Origin: Chloroflexota bacterium
GTDB taxonomy: Bacteria; Chloroflexota; Anaerolineae; UBA7937; JACPPX01
DNA: 6,784 nt
Direction: 5' to 3'
Assembly (NCBI GenBank): GCA_016196905.1
Contig: JACPWV010000015.1
Location: 1 to 6,784, forward strand
Of this stretch, positions 1 to 5,871 are shown in pieces. Each line of letters starts with the position of its first letter. Positions within the stretch are counted from its first letter, which is position 1. A program made the position numbers and the translations under genes. Under the pieces are notes generated by a model. The model searched no databases, had not been told where the DNA came from, and saw only the letters and a list, made by a program, of their open reading frames with translations.

Positions 1-1
1 C

Positions 2-1144
2 TACGGGGTGGTTGGGGTTATCACACCCTGGAACTTTCCCTTTACTCTCCCCTTGGCGGTTAGCGTGCCCGCGCTCCTGGCGGGCAACAGCGTGGTTCTC
101 AAGTCCAGTGAGTATACGCCTTTGGTGGGGGAGAAGGTCCGCCAGCTGATGGGGGCCGCTGGATTTCCGCCGGGGGTCCTTCAGGTGGTTCAGGGGGATG
201 GGAAAGTGGGTGCGGCGCTCATCCAGGCCAGGGTGGACAAGATCGCTTTCATCGGGAGCACACGGACGGGGCGGAAGATCCTGGCCGCCGCCGCGGAGCA
301 TTTGATCCCGACCCTGCTGGAGTTGGGGGGCAAGGATGCGGCCATCGTCTTGGAGGATGCGCCCTTGGAGATGGCAGCCACCGGGATCGTCTGGGGCTCC
401 ATGATCAATGCCGGCCAGGTGTGTACGAGCATCGAGCGGGTCTACGTGGTGGACGCGGTGGCCGATCGCTTCATCGATTTGGCGAAAGCGGAATTGCAAA
501 GACTGCGCCCAGGCGTAGAGATTGGACCTCTCACCTCGAAGCGGCAGCTGGAAATAGTCGAGGCTCAGACCCGAGAGGCGCTGGAGAGAGGTGCTCGGTT
601 GGTACACGGAGGGAAGGCGGGGAGTGGTCTCTTTTTCGAGCCGACCCTTCTTGTCGATGTGCATCCCCAAGCCCTCGTGATGCGGGAGGAGACCTTTGGG
701 CCCCTCCTCCCCGTGGTGCGGGTTCGGGATGAGGAGGAGGCGATCCGCCGCGCCAATGATACCCTTTATGGGTTGGCGGCCAGCGTCTGGACCAAAGACG
801 CTGGGCGTGCCTTCCGGGTTGCCCAGTGCCTTCAAGCTGGCATGGTGACGGTCAATGACCACTCGGTCAACTATTTCCTACCCGACGCTCCCTGGGGAGG
901 GGTCAGGGAAAGCGGGTTCGGTCGCTACCACGGTCGGCAGGCTCTCCTGGAGTTTGTCCAGCCTAAGACCATGGTGGGGGAGCTGATCACCCTCAAGCGG
1001 CGGCTGTGGTGGTATCCCTACGACGAGAAAGCTTATCCCCTATGGGATGCCCTGAGCGTCCTGTTCGCACCCCGCAGCCTGTGGCAGAAGCTCAGGGGCC
1101 TGCTGCGCGCTTTGCGCTACATCGATCTGCGCCGCCTGCTATGA
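2..1144 (+). CDS. Aldehyde dehydrogenase family protein, 5'-truncated by the window edge
   Basis: This enzyme oxidises an aldehyde to its carboxylic acid with NAD(P)+ in the cytoplasm. The frame is open to the first base, so the N-terminus (about 160 residues compared with a 500-residue ALDH) lies outside. Numbering from the GTG codon at 8, visible motifs are PWN (oxyanion Asn9), Lys32 and Glu35 in LKSSE (ribose contacts; a Glu here usually favours NAD+), GSTRTG at 83-88 (cofactor loop), LELGGK with general base Glu105, NAGQVC with nucleophile Cys139, and EETFGP at 227-232. The Glu-to-Cys spacing of 34 matches ALDH2. After the usual end of the fold (PWGGVRESGFGRYHG, 295-309) there is a basic, aromatic C-terminal extension, RRLWWYPYDEK then an Arg/Leu-rich tail. 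Similar tails occur in some bacterial ALDHs annotated as diapolycopene-dialdehyde or long-chain aldehyde dehydrogenases, so a hydrophobic substrate is possible, but the substrate cannot be fixed here. The gene converges on the LysM gene downstream. Confidence 0.95.
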   Translation, partial: YGVVGVITPWNFPFTLPLAVSVPALLAGNSVVLKSSEYTPLVGEKVRQLMGAAGFPPGVLQVVQGDGKVGAALIQARVDKIAFIGSTRTGRKILAAAAEHLIPTLLELGGKDAAIVLEDAPLEMAATGIVWGSMINAGQVCTSIERVYVVDAVADRFIDLAKAELQRLRPGVEIGPLTSKRQLEIVEAQTREALERGARLVHGGKAGSGLFFEPTLLVDVHPQALVMREETFGPLLPVVRVRDEEEAIRRANDTLYGLAASVWTKDAGRAFRVAQCLQAGMVTVNDHSVNYFLPDAPWGGVRESGFGRYHGRQALLEFVQPKTMVGELITLKRRLWWYPYDEKAYPLWDALSVLFAPRSLWQKLRGLLRALRYIDLRRLL

Positions 1145-1193
1145 GGGTGTCGCCTATCCATCGCCCACTTCGATCCAATCCCAGAGCAAGATG

Positions 1194-1224
1194 ACGAAGG
1201 GGCCAGAATCTATAACCCCTTCGT
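1194..1224. terminator. Inverted repeat between convergent genes, likely bidirectional terminator
   Basis: ACGAAGGGG (1194-1202) pairs perfectly with CCCCTTCGT (1216-1224), giving a 9-bp stem with a 13-nt loop. It lies 49 nt after the aldehyde dehydrogenase stop and 70 nt after the LysM stop on the other strand, where a terminator serving both genes is expected. Neither flank has a proper T-run, so intrinsic termination is not certain. The sequence from 1196 to 1228 is related to the hairpin at 2045-2076, including an identical CCCCTTCGTGTGT. Confidence 0.5.
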
Positions 1225-1294
1225 GTGTTGGTCAGTCGTCACCTGTCGGGGAAAACGAAGTCGGGGAGGTCCTGCGACGCTGTTCTTGTGCAGG

Positions 1295-1756
1295 CTACGG
1301 GCTGGCCGACGCTTTAGGGACCTTCAAGACCTGGCCCGGGCGGATGAGGTTGGGATTTGAAATCTGATTGAGATCAGCCAGGGCCAGCGCGGTGGTATTG
1401 TAGCGCGCCGCGATGTTGCCCAGCGTATCTCCCGGTTGAATGGTGTAAAGCTCAAAGCCCTCGGTGGGACCCTCGGCCGTTCCAGATTGGGACATAAGCA
1501 CAGCCCCTAGAGTTAAAAGGATGCCAGCGGTGACGAGAAAGAGGACTGCCCCTAAGTAGACCGTCCGCCGCGGTGAACCCTCGGCCGGCAGCGCACCCTT
1601 CACCCTCTGAAGCGCCGTGACCGAAGTTTGAATGGCCTCCTGTGCCAACTGGCGCGCCCGATCCATTGCCTTCGCCGCTTTAGAACCGTCCGGTTGCGCT
1701 AAGAGGCGATCCTTTAGGCTTTGGCTTGGACGAGGACCATCGCGTTTCTTCTCCAT
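1295..1756 (-). CDS. Single-pass membrane protein with C-terminal LysM domain (copy 1)
   Basis: A 153-residue protein that probably tethers the membrane to peptidoglycan or another N-acetylglucosamine polymer. Residues 1-65 are charged and soluble (likely cytoplasmic, partly helical). Residues 66-88 form one transmembrane segment (LGAVLFLVTAGILLTLGAVL). A short Gly/Glu linker follows, then one LysM domain at 102-147 with the family signature YTIQPGDTLGNIA, an Asn-rich middle (DLNQISNPN) and GQVLKVP at the end. I chose ATG at 1756 because AGAGGAGG lies 5 nt upstream; the frame also allows a TTG at 1777 with no better ribosome site. No enzymatic domain is present. The LysM domain is 33/47 identical to that of the gene at 2175-2606, and the membrane segments also match, so the two are paralogues. 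A gap of about 420 nt and a hairpin separate it from that gene, so it may have its own promoter. Confidence 0.9.
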   Translation of the reverse strand: MEKKRDGPRPSQSLKDRLLAQPDGSKAAKAMDRARQLAQEAIQTSVTALQRVKGALPAEGSPRRTVYLGAVLFLVTAGILLTLGAVLMSQSGTAEGPTEGFELYTIQPGDTLGNIAARYNTTALALADLNQISNPNLIRPGQVLKVPKASASP

Positions 1757-1761
1757 TACCG

Positions 1762-1769
1762 CCTCCTCT
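1762..1769 (-). promoter_or_regulatory. Strong ribosome binding site of LysM copy 1
   Basis: On the minus strand this reads AGAGGAGG, ending 5 nt before the ATG at 1756. It fixes the start and rules against the longer TTG-initiated reading. Confidence 0.8.
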
Positions 1770-1809
1770 ACCACCAATCTGCCTGGCTGATCAAGCCTTC
1801 CTTCCCTAA

Positions 1810-1880
1810 CGACACCATCCTAGCGCCATAAGTCCCACCGGACAATAGCACCTTCGTCCTATTGGGTGGGTACGGTGTCG
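1810..1880 (-). repeat. Nested inverted repeat upstream of LysM copy 1
   Basis: Three consecutive stems nest around one loop: CGACACC/GGTGTCG (1810-1816 with 1874-1880), CCCACC/GGTGGG (1834-1839 with 1865-1870) and CAATAG/CTATTG (1843-1848 with 1859-1864), closing a 10-nt loop at 1849-1858. The two inner stems are separated only by a 3-nt bulge (GGA, 1840-1842). The outer stem is set off by 17 nt on one side and 3 nt on the other. It ends 54 nt before the LysM start codon, so it could be a structured 5' leader, a regulatory site or a relic of a small repeat. Function is unknown. Confidence 0.5.
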
Positions 1881-2044
1881 CGACCTGGATATCGCTAAGT
1901 AGGGGCGCTTACTAACGCACTTCTATCCTGGCAGAGGAGGTCCCTAAGGTGCGACCTATGGGTGGCTAGCCGGCCTTTGTCTCTTGACTTGAGGAGGGGT
2001 GTCTTCGATGGAATCGACGCGGAGTGGCCAAGTTGGGAGGCGAT

Positions 2045-2070
2045 GAAGGGGCTAGAGTTCTAGCCCCTTC
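2045..2070 (-). terminator. Perfect 12-bp hairpin downstream of LysM copy 2
   Basis: GAAGGGGCTAGA (2045-2056) and TCTAGCCCCTTC (2059-2070) are perfect inverted repeats around a 2-nt centre. It sits 104 nt past the stop of the minus-strand LysM gene at 2175 and is the most likely end of that transcription unit. No T-run follows on either strand, so Rho-independent termination is not certain. A cruciform, a protein site or an RNA 3'-end stabiliser are alternatives. The flank 2064-2076 repeats the CCCCTTCGTGTGT found beside the 1194-1224 hairpin. Confidence 0.5.
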
Positions 2071-2174
2071 GTGTGTCGATTGAAGCATAGTTTCTAGGCG
2101 GGTGGGATGTGGTGATCGAAAGGCGCCCGCTGATATCGATTCAGCCACTCATTATTGATCGGCTAAGGCCCGGT

Positions 2175-2606
2175 CTAGGTTTCGGGTATCTTCAAGACTT
2201 GCCCAACATGGATCAGGTTAGGATTCGCAATTTGATTGAGATCGACCAAAGCCTGAACGGTGGTGTTGTAACGCGCTGCGATGCGGGCCAGTGTATCTCC
2301 GGGGCGGACCGTGTAAGAATCGTAGAGCTCGGTGGAAGCAGGCTTGAGAGCATCGGCGGTCTTGTTGATCCCAGGGCTGTAGGAGTCCAGATAAGTCTTT
2401 TGAGCCGGGAATGTGGGTGGGATCATGAGCACGGTGGCCACTGTCAAGAGGGTGCCGGAGGTGACAAAAAAGAGGACCACCGCAAAGCTGGAGACCGACC
2501 GCCGCGAATCCTCGGTTAGGAGCGCATCCCCTAACTTCTGAAAGGCAGTGGCTGAGGCCCGAAGGCCTTCCCCCGCCATTTCTTGCGCTCGTGTTACTCT
2601 GTCCAC
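2175..2606 (-). CDS. Single-pass membrane protein with C-terminal LysM domain (copy 2)
   Basis: A 143-residue paralogue of the 1295-1756 gene. Residues 1-36 are a polar N-terminus, 38-61 a transmembrane segment ([20 protein letters not shown]), 62-95 an extracytoplasmic linker about 20 residues longer than in copy 1, and 96-142 one LysM domain ([29 protein letters not shown]). It probably binds peptidoglycan from the outer face of the membrane. The start is GTG at 2606. In-frame TAG codons lie directly upstream, so it cannot be longer, and the similarity to copy 1 (MDR, then SRRSV matching PRRTV) begins right at this codon. Compared with copy 1 it lacks about 30 N-terminal residues. The ribosome site is weak (GAGGG 10 nt upstream). 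It follows the DUF5667/DUF5666 gene by 73 nt on the same strand and may be the last gene of that operon. Confidence 0.88.
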   Translation of the reverse strand: MDRVTRAQEMAGEGLRASATAFQKLGDALLTEDSRRSVSSFAVVLFFVTSGTLLTVATVLMIPPTFPAQKTYLDSYSPGINKTADALKPASTELYDSYTVRPGDTLARIAARYNTTVQALVDLNQIANPNLIHVGQVLKIPET

Positions 2607-2635
2607 CTATCTCTAACCCTCAGTAGATCTGGATA

Positions 2636-2656
2636 GGCCACTGGAAATGTGTGGCC
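2636..2656 (-). other. Small intercistronic hairpin before LysM copy 2
   Basis: GGCCAC (2636-2641) pairs with GTGGCC (2651-2656) around a 9-nt loop in the 73-nt spacer between the DUF5667/DUF5666 gene and LysM copy 2. There is no T-run after it on the minus strand. It could reduce read-through or protect an RNA end, but a 6-bp stem in GC-rich DNA can arise by chance. Confidence 0.25.
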
Positions 2657-2679
2657 CGAGGATCTCATGTTTGGCCTTT

Positions 2680-4032
2680 CTAAGCATCCTCATCTTTGAC
2701 CTTAATGCTTTTCGCGAGGACCGAGCCATCCTCCTGGCGCCAGCCCTTCACTTCGACGGTGTCCCCGACCCGCGGGTTGTCCTCGATCTCGGTCGCGTCG
2801 TCCAGAACTACGATGGTGCCGTTCACCCTGAATGGATCGAGTGAATCGACCGTGCCGGTGAACTCTACCTTATCCTGCTCGCGCTCTTCCTCTTTCTCCT
2901 CCTCGTCTTTGCACCCGTCGTCTTCTTCGTGCTCGCGGTCCTCATGGTCTTCATCCTCGCGCTCTTCATCCTCCTCGTGTTCGCGCTCCTCGTCGTCATC
3001 TTCATTCTCGCGCTCATCATCGTCCTCATGCTCGCGGTCCTCGTCATCGTCCTCTTCGCGCTCGCACTCTTCGTCCCTGTCTCGGTCGGCGGCCGGCTCA
3101 CTAGGGATCATTTCAATTCGGAGAACCAGCAGGCTCCCGTCACCGTTGACTTGGGCCAGGACCTCTACCGAGTCGCCGAGAGTGGGCGTCCCCACGACCT
3201 CGGTGGCGGAGCCGACCCGCAGCTCGATGCTAGAGACGGTCCAGAGGGACCCATCGCTGCTGATCCTATCCACTACGCCCTGAAAGGAGATGGTCACCCC
3301 GCTCGGTGCCCGGCGGATGGAGCGGGCGAGGAGGGTGCCCTCCTCTTGGGTCACCGCTTGGACCCGCACCAGGTCGCCCACGCGGGGGGCTCCCTGAAAG
3401 ACGGTACTCTCGTTAATGGCCAAAGTCAGCCCCGAGACTACCCAGAGCTCTTCGTCGGAGGACTCCACGATCCCCTCGAACTGCACCGAGACCAGCAGCC
3501 CTCGGGCCAGCAGGATGCGGATCTCCTCTAGGCGGGCCCGGGCAAAGGTAGCCTCCAACTCGGCCCGAGAGGAGGGGTTGAAGGTGAGGACAATACGAAC
3601 CTGTTCCCCAAATCGTTTCAGGGGATAAAGCGGCTCGCCAGGCAGGCTGCCGGCGGAGGCCAAGACAGCGCCCACGCTGAGGAGCAGGGTCAGGAGCACC
3701 ACGGTGGCCGCGGTGAGCGCTACTCGAGCCAAGAGGGGTGATAGCCAAGAAGCCACCAGGCCGAGCAGACCCGCAGGCTGGTTGGCTGTCAAAGGACCCG
3801 AGATCGCCTTCAAGTGAGCAGCGTGGGTTAGGAAACGCTGGCGCTGAGCAGCCATCGCCCCTGGGGCGGGAGCTTGGCCGGGCTGGTAGCGCTCGAGAGG
3901 TGCCACCGCCTGGAGCAAGGGGCGCAAGGCCGAGGCATGCTCTGGGTAGTGGGCTAAGGTAGCCTCGATATCCTCGCCCTGCTGGAGGCGACTCACGGCT
4001 TCCGCGAAGAGATGCTCCATTTTGTCGCTCAT
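2680..4032 (-). CDS. Putative membrane anti-sigma factor: DUF5667-like N-terminus, three DUF5666-like repeats, acidic insert
   Basis: A 450-residue single-pass membrane protein, probably the regulator of the ECF sigma factor encoded 4 nt upstream. Residues 1-75 are a soluble helical region with the pattern LQQGEDIEATLAHYPEHA and LRPLL, seen at the start of Chloroflexota DUF5667 proteins. Residues 104-127 form the transmembrane helix, followed by SLPGEPLYPLKR (129-140), another hallmark. The predicted outer part has three related beta-rich repeats at about 183-241, 250-308 and 391-446. Each opens with F-x-G-x-V and carries a V/LGD turn (218-220, 285-287, 422-424). Between repeats 2 and 3 lies a 73-residue tract (316-388) with 52 Asp/Glu, 9 Arg, 4 His and 2 Cys. 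ATG at 4032 is preceded by GAAAGGAAG at 8 nt, lying inside the sigma gene, so translation is probably coupled. I see no zinc-binding HxxxCxxC anti-sigma motif. The anti-sigma role is inference from position, topology and family. Confidence 0.85.
   Translation of the reverse strand: MSDKMEHLFAEAVSRLQQGEDIEATLAHYPEHASALRPLLQAVAPLERYQPGQAPAPGAMAAQRQRFLTHAAHLKAISGPLTANQPAGLLGLVASWLSPLLARVALTAATVVLLTLLLSVGAVLASAGSLPGEPLYPLKRFGEQVRIVLTFNPSSRAELEATFARARLEEIRILLARGLLVSVQFEGIVESSDEELWVVSGLTLAINESTVFQGAPRVGDLVRVQAVTQEEGTLLARSIRRAPSGVTISFQGVVDRISSDGSLWTVSSIELRVGSATEVVGTPTLGDSVEVLAQVNGDGSLLVLRIEMIPSEPAADRDRDEECEREEDDDEDREHEDDDERENEDDDEEREHEEDEEREDEDHEDREHEEDDGCKDEEEKEEEREQDKVEFTGTVDSLDPFRVNGTIVVLDDATEIEDNPRVGDTVEVKGWRQEDGSVLAKSIKVKDEDA
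2869..3087 (-). repeat. Low-complexity coding tract for the Asp/Glu-rich segment
   Basis: This stretch encodes residues 316-388 of the putative anti-sigma factor and consists almost wholly of GAG, GAC, GAT and GAA codons with scattered CGC/CGA and CAC/CAT. Three related 17-nt units recur at 2927-2943, 2975-2991 and 3026-3042, spaced 48 and 51 nt, encoding E(D/E)REHE(D/E)D at residues 331, 348 and 364. The in-phase spacing (16 and 17 codons) suggests expansion by slippage or duplication. It also creates long, artificial hydrophobic and Ser-rich frames on the opposite strand. Confidence 0.8.
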
Positions 4033-4036
4033 GGAC

Positions 4037-4651
4037 CTATCTTCCTTTCTTCACCCCACGACCGGGCCGTTGCCCCCCGGCTGCCCCTCCCACGATCATC
4101 GTCGGTTCCGACGCCTCGGGCTCTGCCGGATGGAGCTGGCGAGCCATGGACAGCATGGCTCGATACTGCATGGTTTTGACGGCGCCGATGGATTTGCCCA
4201 GGATGTGGGCCACCTCCTGGTGGCTCAGCCCCTCCGCGAACCTCAGCAGCAGGACGTTGCGCTGATCCTCGGTTAATTGGGCCAAGGCCCGCTGGACTTC
4301 ATCGCGCGCGGAGACCTGCCTGAGCACCGCGTCTCCCTGTTCTTGGGTATCCCGCCCTTGGTCACGCAAGATCCGATTCTCCATTTTTCTCCGCCGGGCG
4401 TCATCGATGATCAGATTGTGGGCGATCCCGTAGAGCCACCCCGCGAAGGAGTGGGTCCAAGTTTTGTGCGCGCGAATGGCTTCCAGCATCCGGATAAACA
4501 CCTCACCGGTCAGATCCTCGGCCAGTGGCGAGTCTCCCACCCGGGCCTGGATATAGCGATAGATCCTCGGTTGGTGCTCGTCGAAGACCTGTCCCAGTGC
4601 CTTCTCATCGAAGGCTTTGACACGATCCCAAAAGGCTGGACTCTCCGCCAC
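4037..4651 (-). CDS. ECF-type sigma-70 family RNA polymerase sigma factor
   Basis: A 204-residue alternative sigma factor that directs RNA polymerase to its own promoter set. Region 2 covers about 19-90: FDEHQPRIYRYIQARVGD, then AEDLTGEVFIRMLEAI (44-59) for core binding, and FAGWLYGIAHNLIIDDARRRK (69-89), the -10 recognition helix. A linker of about 28 residues follows. Region 4 covers about 118-172, with LTEDQRNVLLLRFAEGLS and the helix-turn-helix HQEVAHILGKSIGAVKTMQYRA (144-165). The C-terminus (175-204) is a Pro/Gly/Arg-rich tail that is probably disordered; its last codons also carry the ribosome site of the next gene. The start is GTG at 4651 with GAGG 8 nt upstream; no ATG, GTG or TTG occurs in frame between it and the preceding gene. 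The partner is the membrane protein 4 nt downstream. The target genes cannot be read from the sequence, but nearby envelope genes are candidates. Confidence 0.95.
   Translation of the reverse strand: MAESPAFWDRVKAFDEKALGQVFDEHQPRIYRYIQARVGDSPLAEDLTGEVFIRMLEAIRAHKTWTHSFAGWLYGIAHNLIIDDARRRKMENRILRDQGRDTQEQGDAVLRQVSARDEVQRALAQLTEDQRNVLLLRFAEGLSHQEVAHILGKSIGAVKTMQYRAMLSMARQLHPAEPEASEPTMIVGGAAGGQRPGRGVKKGR
4041..4049 (-). promoter_or_regulatory. Ribosome binding site of the putative anti-sigma gene, inside the sigma gene
   Basis: It reads GAAAGGAAG on the minus strand, 8 nt before the ATG at 4032, and overlaps the last codons of the sigma factor (Lys-Lys-Gly-Arg-stop). Ribosomes finishing the sigma gene would clear or reinitiate at this site, which fits balanced synthesis of a sigma/anti-sigma pair. 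Confidence 0.65.
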
Positions 4652-4659
4652 GGGGGGAT

Positions 4660-4663
4660 CCTC
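4660..4663 (-). promoter_or_regulatory. Ribosome binding site supporting the GTG start of the sigma factor
   Basis: GAGG on the minus strand lies 8 nt before the GTG at 4651, with a C-run in the spacer. A second purine patch, GGGAG, lies a few bases further upstream. Together they support the GTG as the start, in a frame with no other usual start codon after the preceding gene. Confidence 0.45.
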
Positions 4664-4710
4664 GATCTCCCTATGATCTAGACGAACGAAGCCGTCGAAA
4701 GGACACGCAT

Positions 4711-5871
4711 TTATCTTCCCTCATCTAAGACCTGGTGGTACATATCCGCATAGGCCCTGGCCAGGCGGCGTGGGGCCAGATGCTCGCGGGCGAACTCTCG
4801 CTGCTGGGCAACCATGCGTCGTGCCAGGGGGACATCCCGGAGCAGGCGCAGGATGGCCTCGGCCAAAGACTGGGCATCCTCGGGGGGAACCAGGAGGGCG
4901 GTCTCCTGGTCCCTGAGCAGCTCGCGGAAGGCGGGCAGTTCGGTGCTCACCAGGGGCACCCCGGTTCCCAGGGCGCTCAAGAGCAGGTTGGGGTAGAGGT
5001 TCTGACCGATGGATAGGCGGTAGGGGAAAGCCAAGACCCGAGAGGCCGATAAGAGTTCTGGCACCGAGATCTTTCCCAAATGAATTGTTTGCGCGGCCAT
5101 TCCCAGCTGCCCGATGAGTCGATACACCGGCCGCGGGTCGCCGATGCCGCTCCAAGCCAGGACCAACTGCGCTTCCGGGATCTCCCTCCCAACCAAGGGG
5201 AAGGCCCGCAGCAAAACATCGACGCCCTTGACCGGATGGTAATGCCCGATGTAGGTCACCCAGGGGACGGAAGTCACATGGCGGGGCGTGCGCGAATCCC
5301 GCGGGGCGAGCAGCGAAAGATTGGGCAGGACTACGATCCGCCCCGGGGCGACGCCCAGACCGGTCAGCTCCTCGGCCTGGACCAAGGTGCTTACGATGTA
5401 TCTGAGGCTGGTAAAGCGGGAGAGCCGGGCGACCCAGCGGTTGTTGAACAACGCCCGCGGCCCATAGAATCGAGGTGCGGTAGGTAATCGCGGCAAGACC
5501 TGGCTGAGCGGGGCCAGTTGCCCTTCGAAGCCGATCACCAGCGGGCGGGTCACCCGCGCTCGGAGGTAATCGCCCATCCAGGCGAAGGCGGGGGTCGGCA
5601 AGGCCAGGTGGATCAGGTCCACCTCCCTTTGCACCTGGGTCAGGCGCACCAGGACCCGCATCATCCTGCCCAGGCTGCCGACCAGCGGCCCGTGGCCGTT
5701 GGGATAAAAATCGCTATCTCCGCTATGCAACGAAAGAGCAGCACCTTCCCCCATCGGCGAGAAGAGGCTCACCGCATGCCCAATCTCCTGTAAGGCCGTC
5801 CCCAGGGCCAACAGGCTCTCGATCTGGCCGCTGAGCCGGCGCGGATGGAGGGAGGCCAAAGCGAGCTTCAT
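4711..5871 (-). CDS. GT-B fold glycosyltransferase, GT4-like
   Basis: A 386-residue enzyme expected to transfer a sugar from a nucleotide donor to a lipid or glycan acceptor at the cytoplasmic membrane face. The N-terminal half begins with KLALASLHPRRLSGQIESLLALGTAL, the Gly-containing loop of the acceptor domain, and contains DLIHLALP (85-92). The C-terminal half has the donor-domain signatures VTYIGHYHPVKGVDVLLRAF (205-224), a typical GT4 strand-loop-helix, and GTGVPLVSTELPAFRELL (302-319). The length is typical. At the place of the usual E-X7-E pair the sequence is NLYPNLLLSA, giving Asn291 and Ser299 where most members have Glu. Activity or donor use may therefore be unusual. No membrane segment is evident. 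Its ATG overlaps the stop of the membrane-protein gene (ATGA) with AGGA 5 nt upstream, so the two are probably co-translated and work on the same product. The substrate is unknown. Confidence 0.9.
   Translation of the reverse strand: MKLALASLHPRRLSGQIESLLALGTALQEIGHAVSLFSPMGEGAALSLHSGDSDFYPNGHGPLVGSLGRMMRVLVRLTQVQREVDLIHLALPTPAFAWMGDYLRARVTRPLVIGFEGQLAPLSQVLPRLPTAPRFYGPRALFNNRWVARLSRFTSLRYIVSTLVQAEELTGLGVAPGRIVVLPNLSLLAPRDSRTPRHVTSVPWVTYIGHYHPVKGVDVLLRAFPLVGREIPEAQLVLAWSGIGDPRPVYRLIGQLGMAAQTIHLGKISVPELLSASRVLAFPYRLSIGQNLYPNLLLSALGTGVPLVSTELPAFRELLRDQETALLVPPEDAQSLAEAILRLLRDVPLARRMVAQQREFAREHLAPRRLARAYADMYHQVLDEGR

Larger units (their letters stand above)
1757..2174. other. Non-coding gap between the two LysM genes
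   Basis: The 418 nt hold no convincing gene. Short frames on either strand lack domain features. Identifiable contents are the ribosome site of LysM copy 1, a nested inverted repeat (1810-1880) and a strong hairpin (2045-2070). The remainder (about 1881-2044 and 2071-2174) shows only short palindromes such as GGCTAGCC. I looked for a third, decayed LysM copy and found none. I could not identify a convincing -35/-10 promoter for LysM copy 1, although one is expected here if the upstream hairpin terminates transcription. Confidence 0.6.

Noticed and set aside
2008..2046. A 12-codon + strand mini-frame (MESTRSGQVGRR) with GAGGAGG upstream, ending at the base of the 2045-2070 hairpin, resembling an attenuator leader peptide
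   Set aside because: No + strand gene follows for it to control, and the downstream gene lies on the opposite strand. The layout is probably coincidental.
1966..2148. A 60-residue minus-strand frame between the LysM genes
   Set aside because: It runs through the 2045-2070 hairpin, has low-complexity Ser/Pro/His composition, no domain and no convincing ribosome site.
2696..3283. A + strand Ser-rich frame of 195 residues
   Set aside because: It is another antisense shadow of the acidic tract (reverse-complemented Glu/Asp codons read as Ser), with no ribosome site and no domain logic.
2929..3531. A long + strand frame with a strikingly hydrophobic, multi-helix-like N-terminus
   Set aside because: It is the antisense reading of the Asp/Glu codons in the acidic tract: reverse complements of GAG, GAC and GAT give Leu, Val and Ile. 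The minus-strand frame has recognisable domains and correct gene spacing.
4670..4720. A possible ECF-type promoter (GGGAAG, 17-nt gap, CGAC) before the sigma gene, which would suggest autoregulation
   Set aside because: It only loosely resembles the common GGAAC/CGTC pattern, overlaps the end of the glycosyltransferase gene, and has no second copy before either LysM gene.
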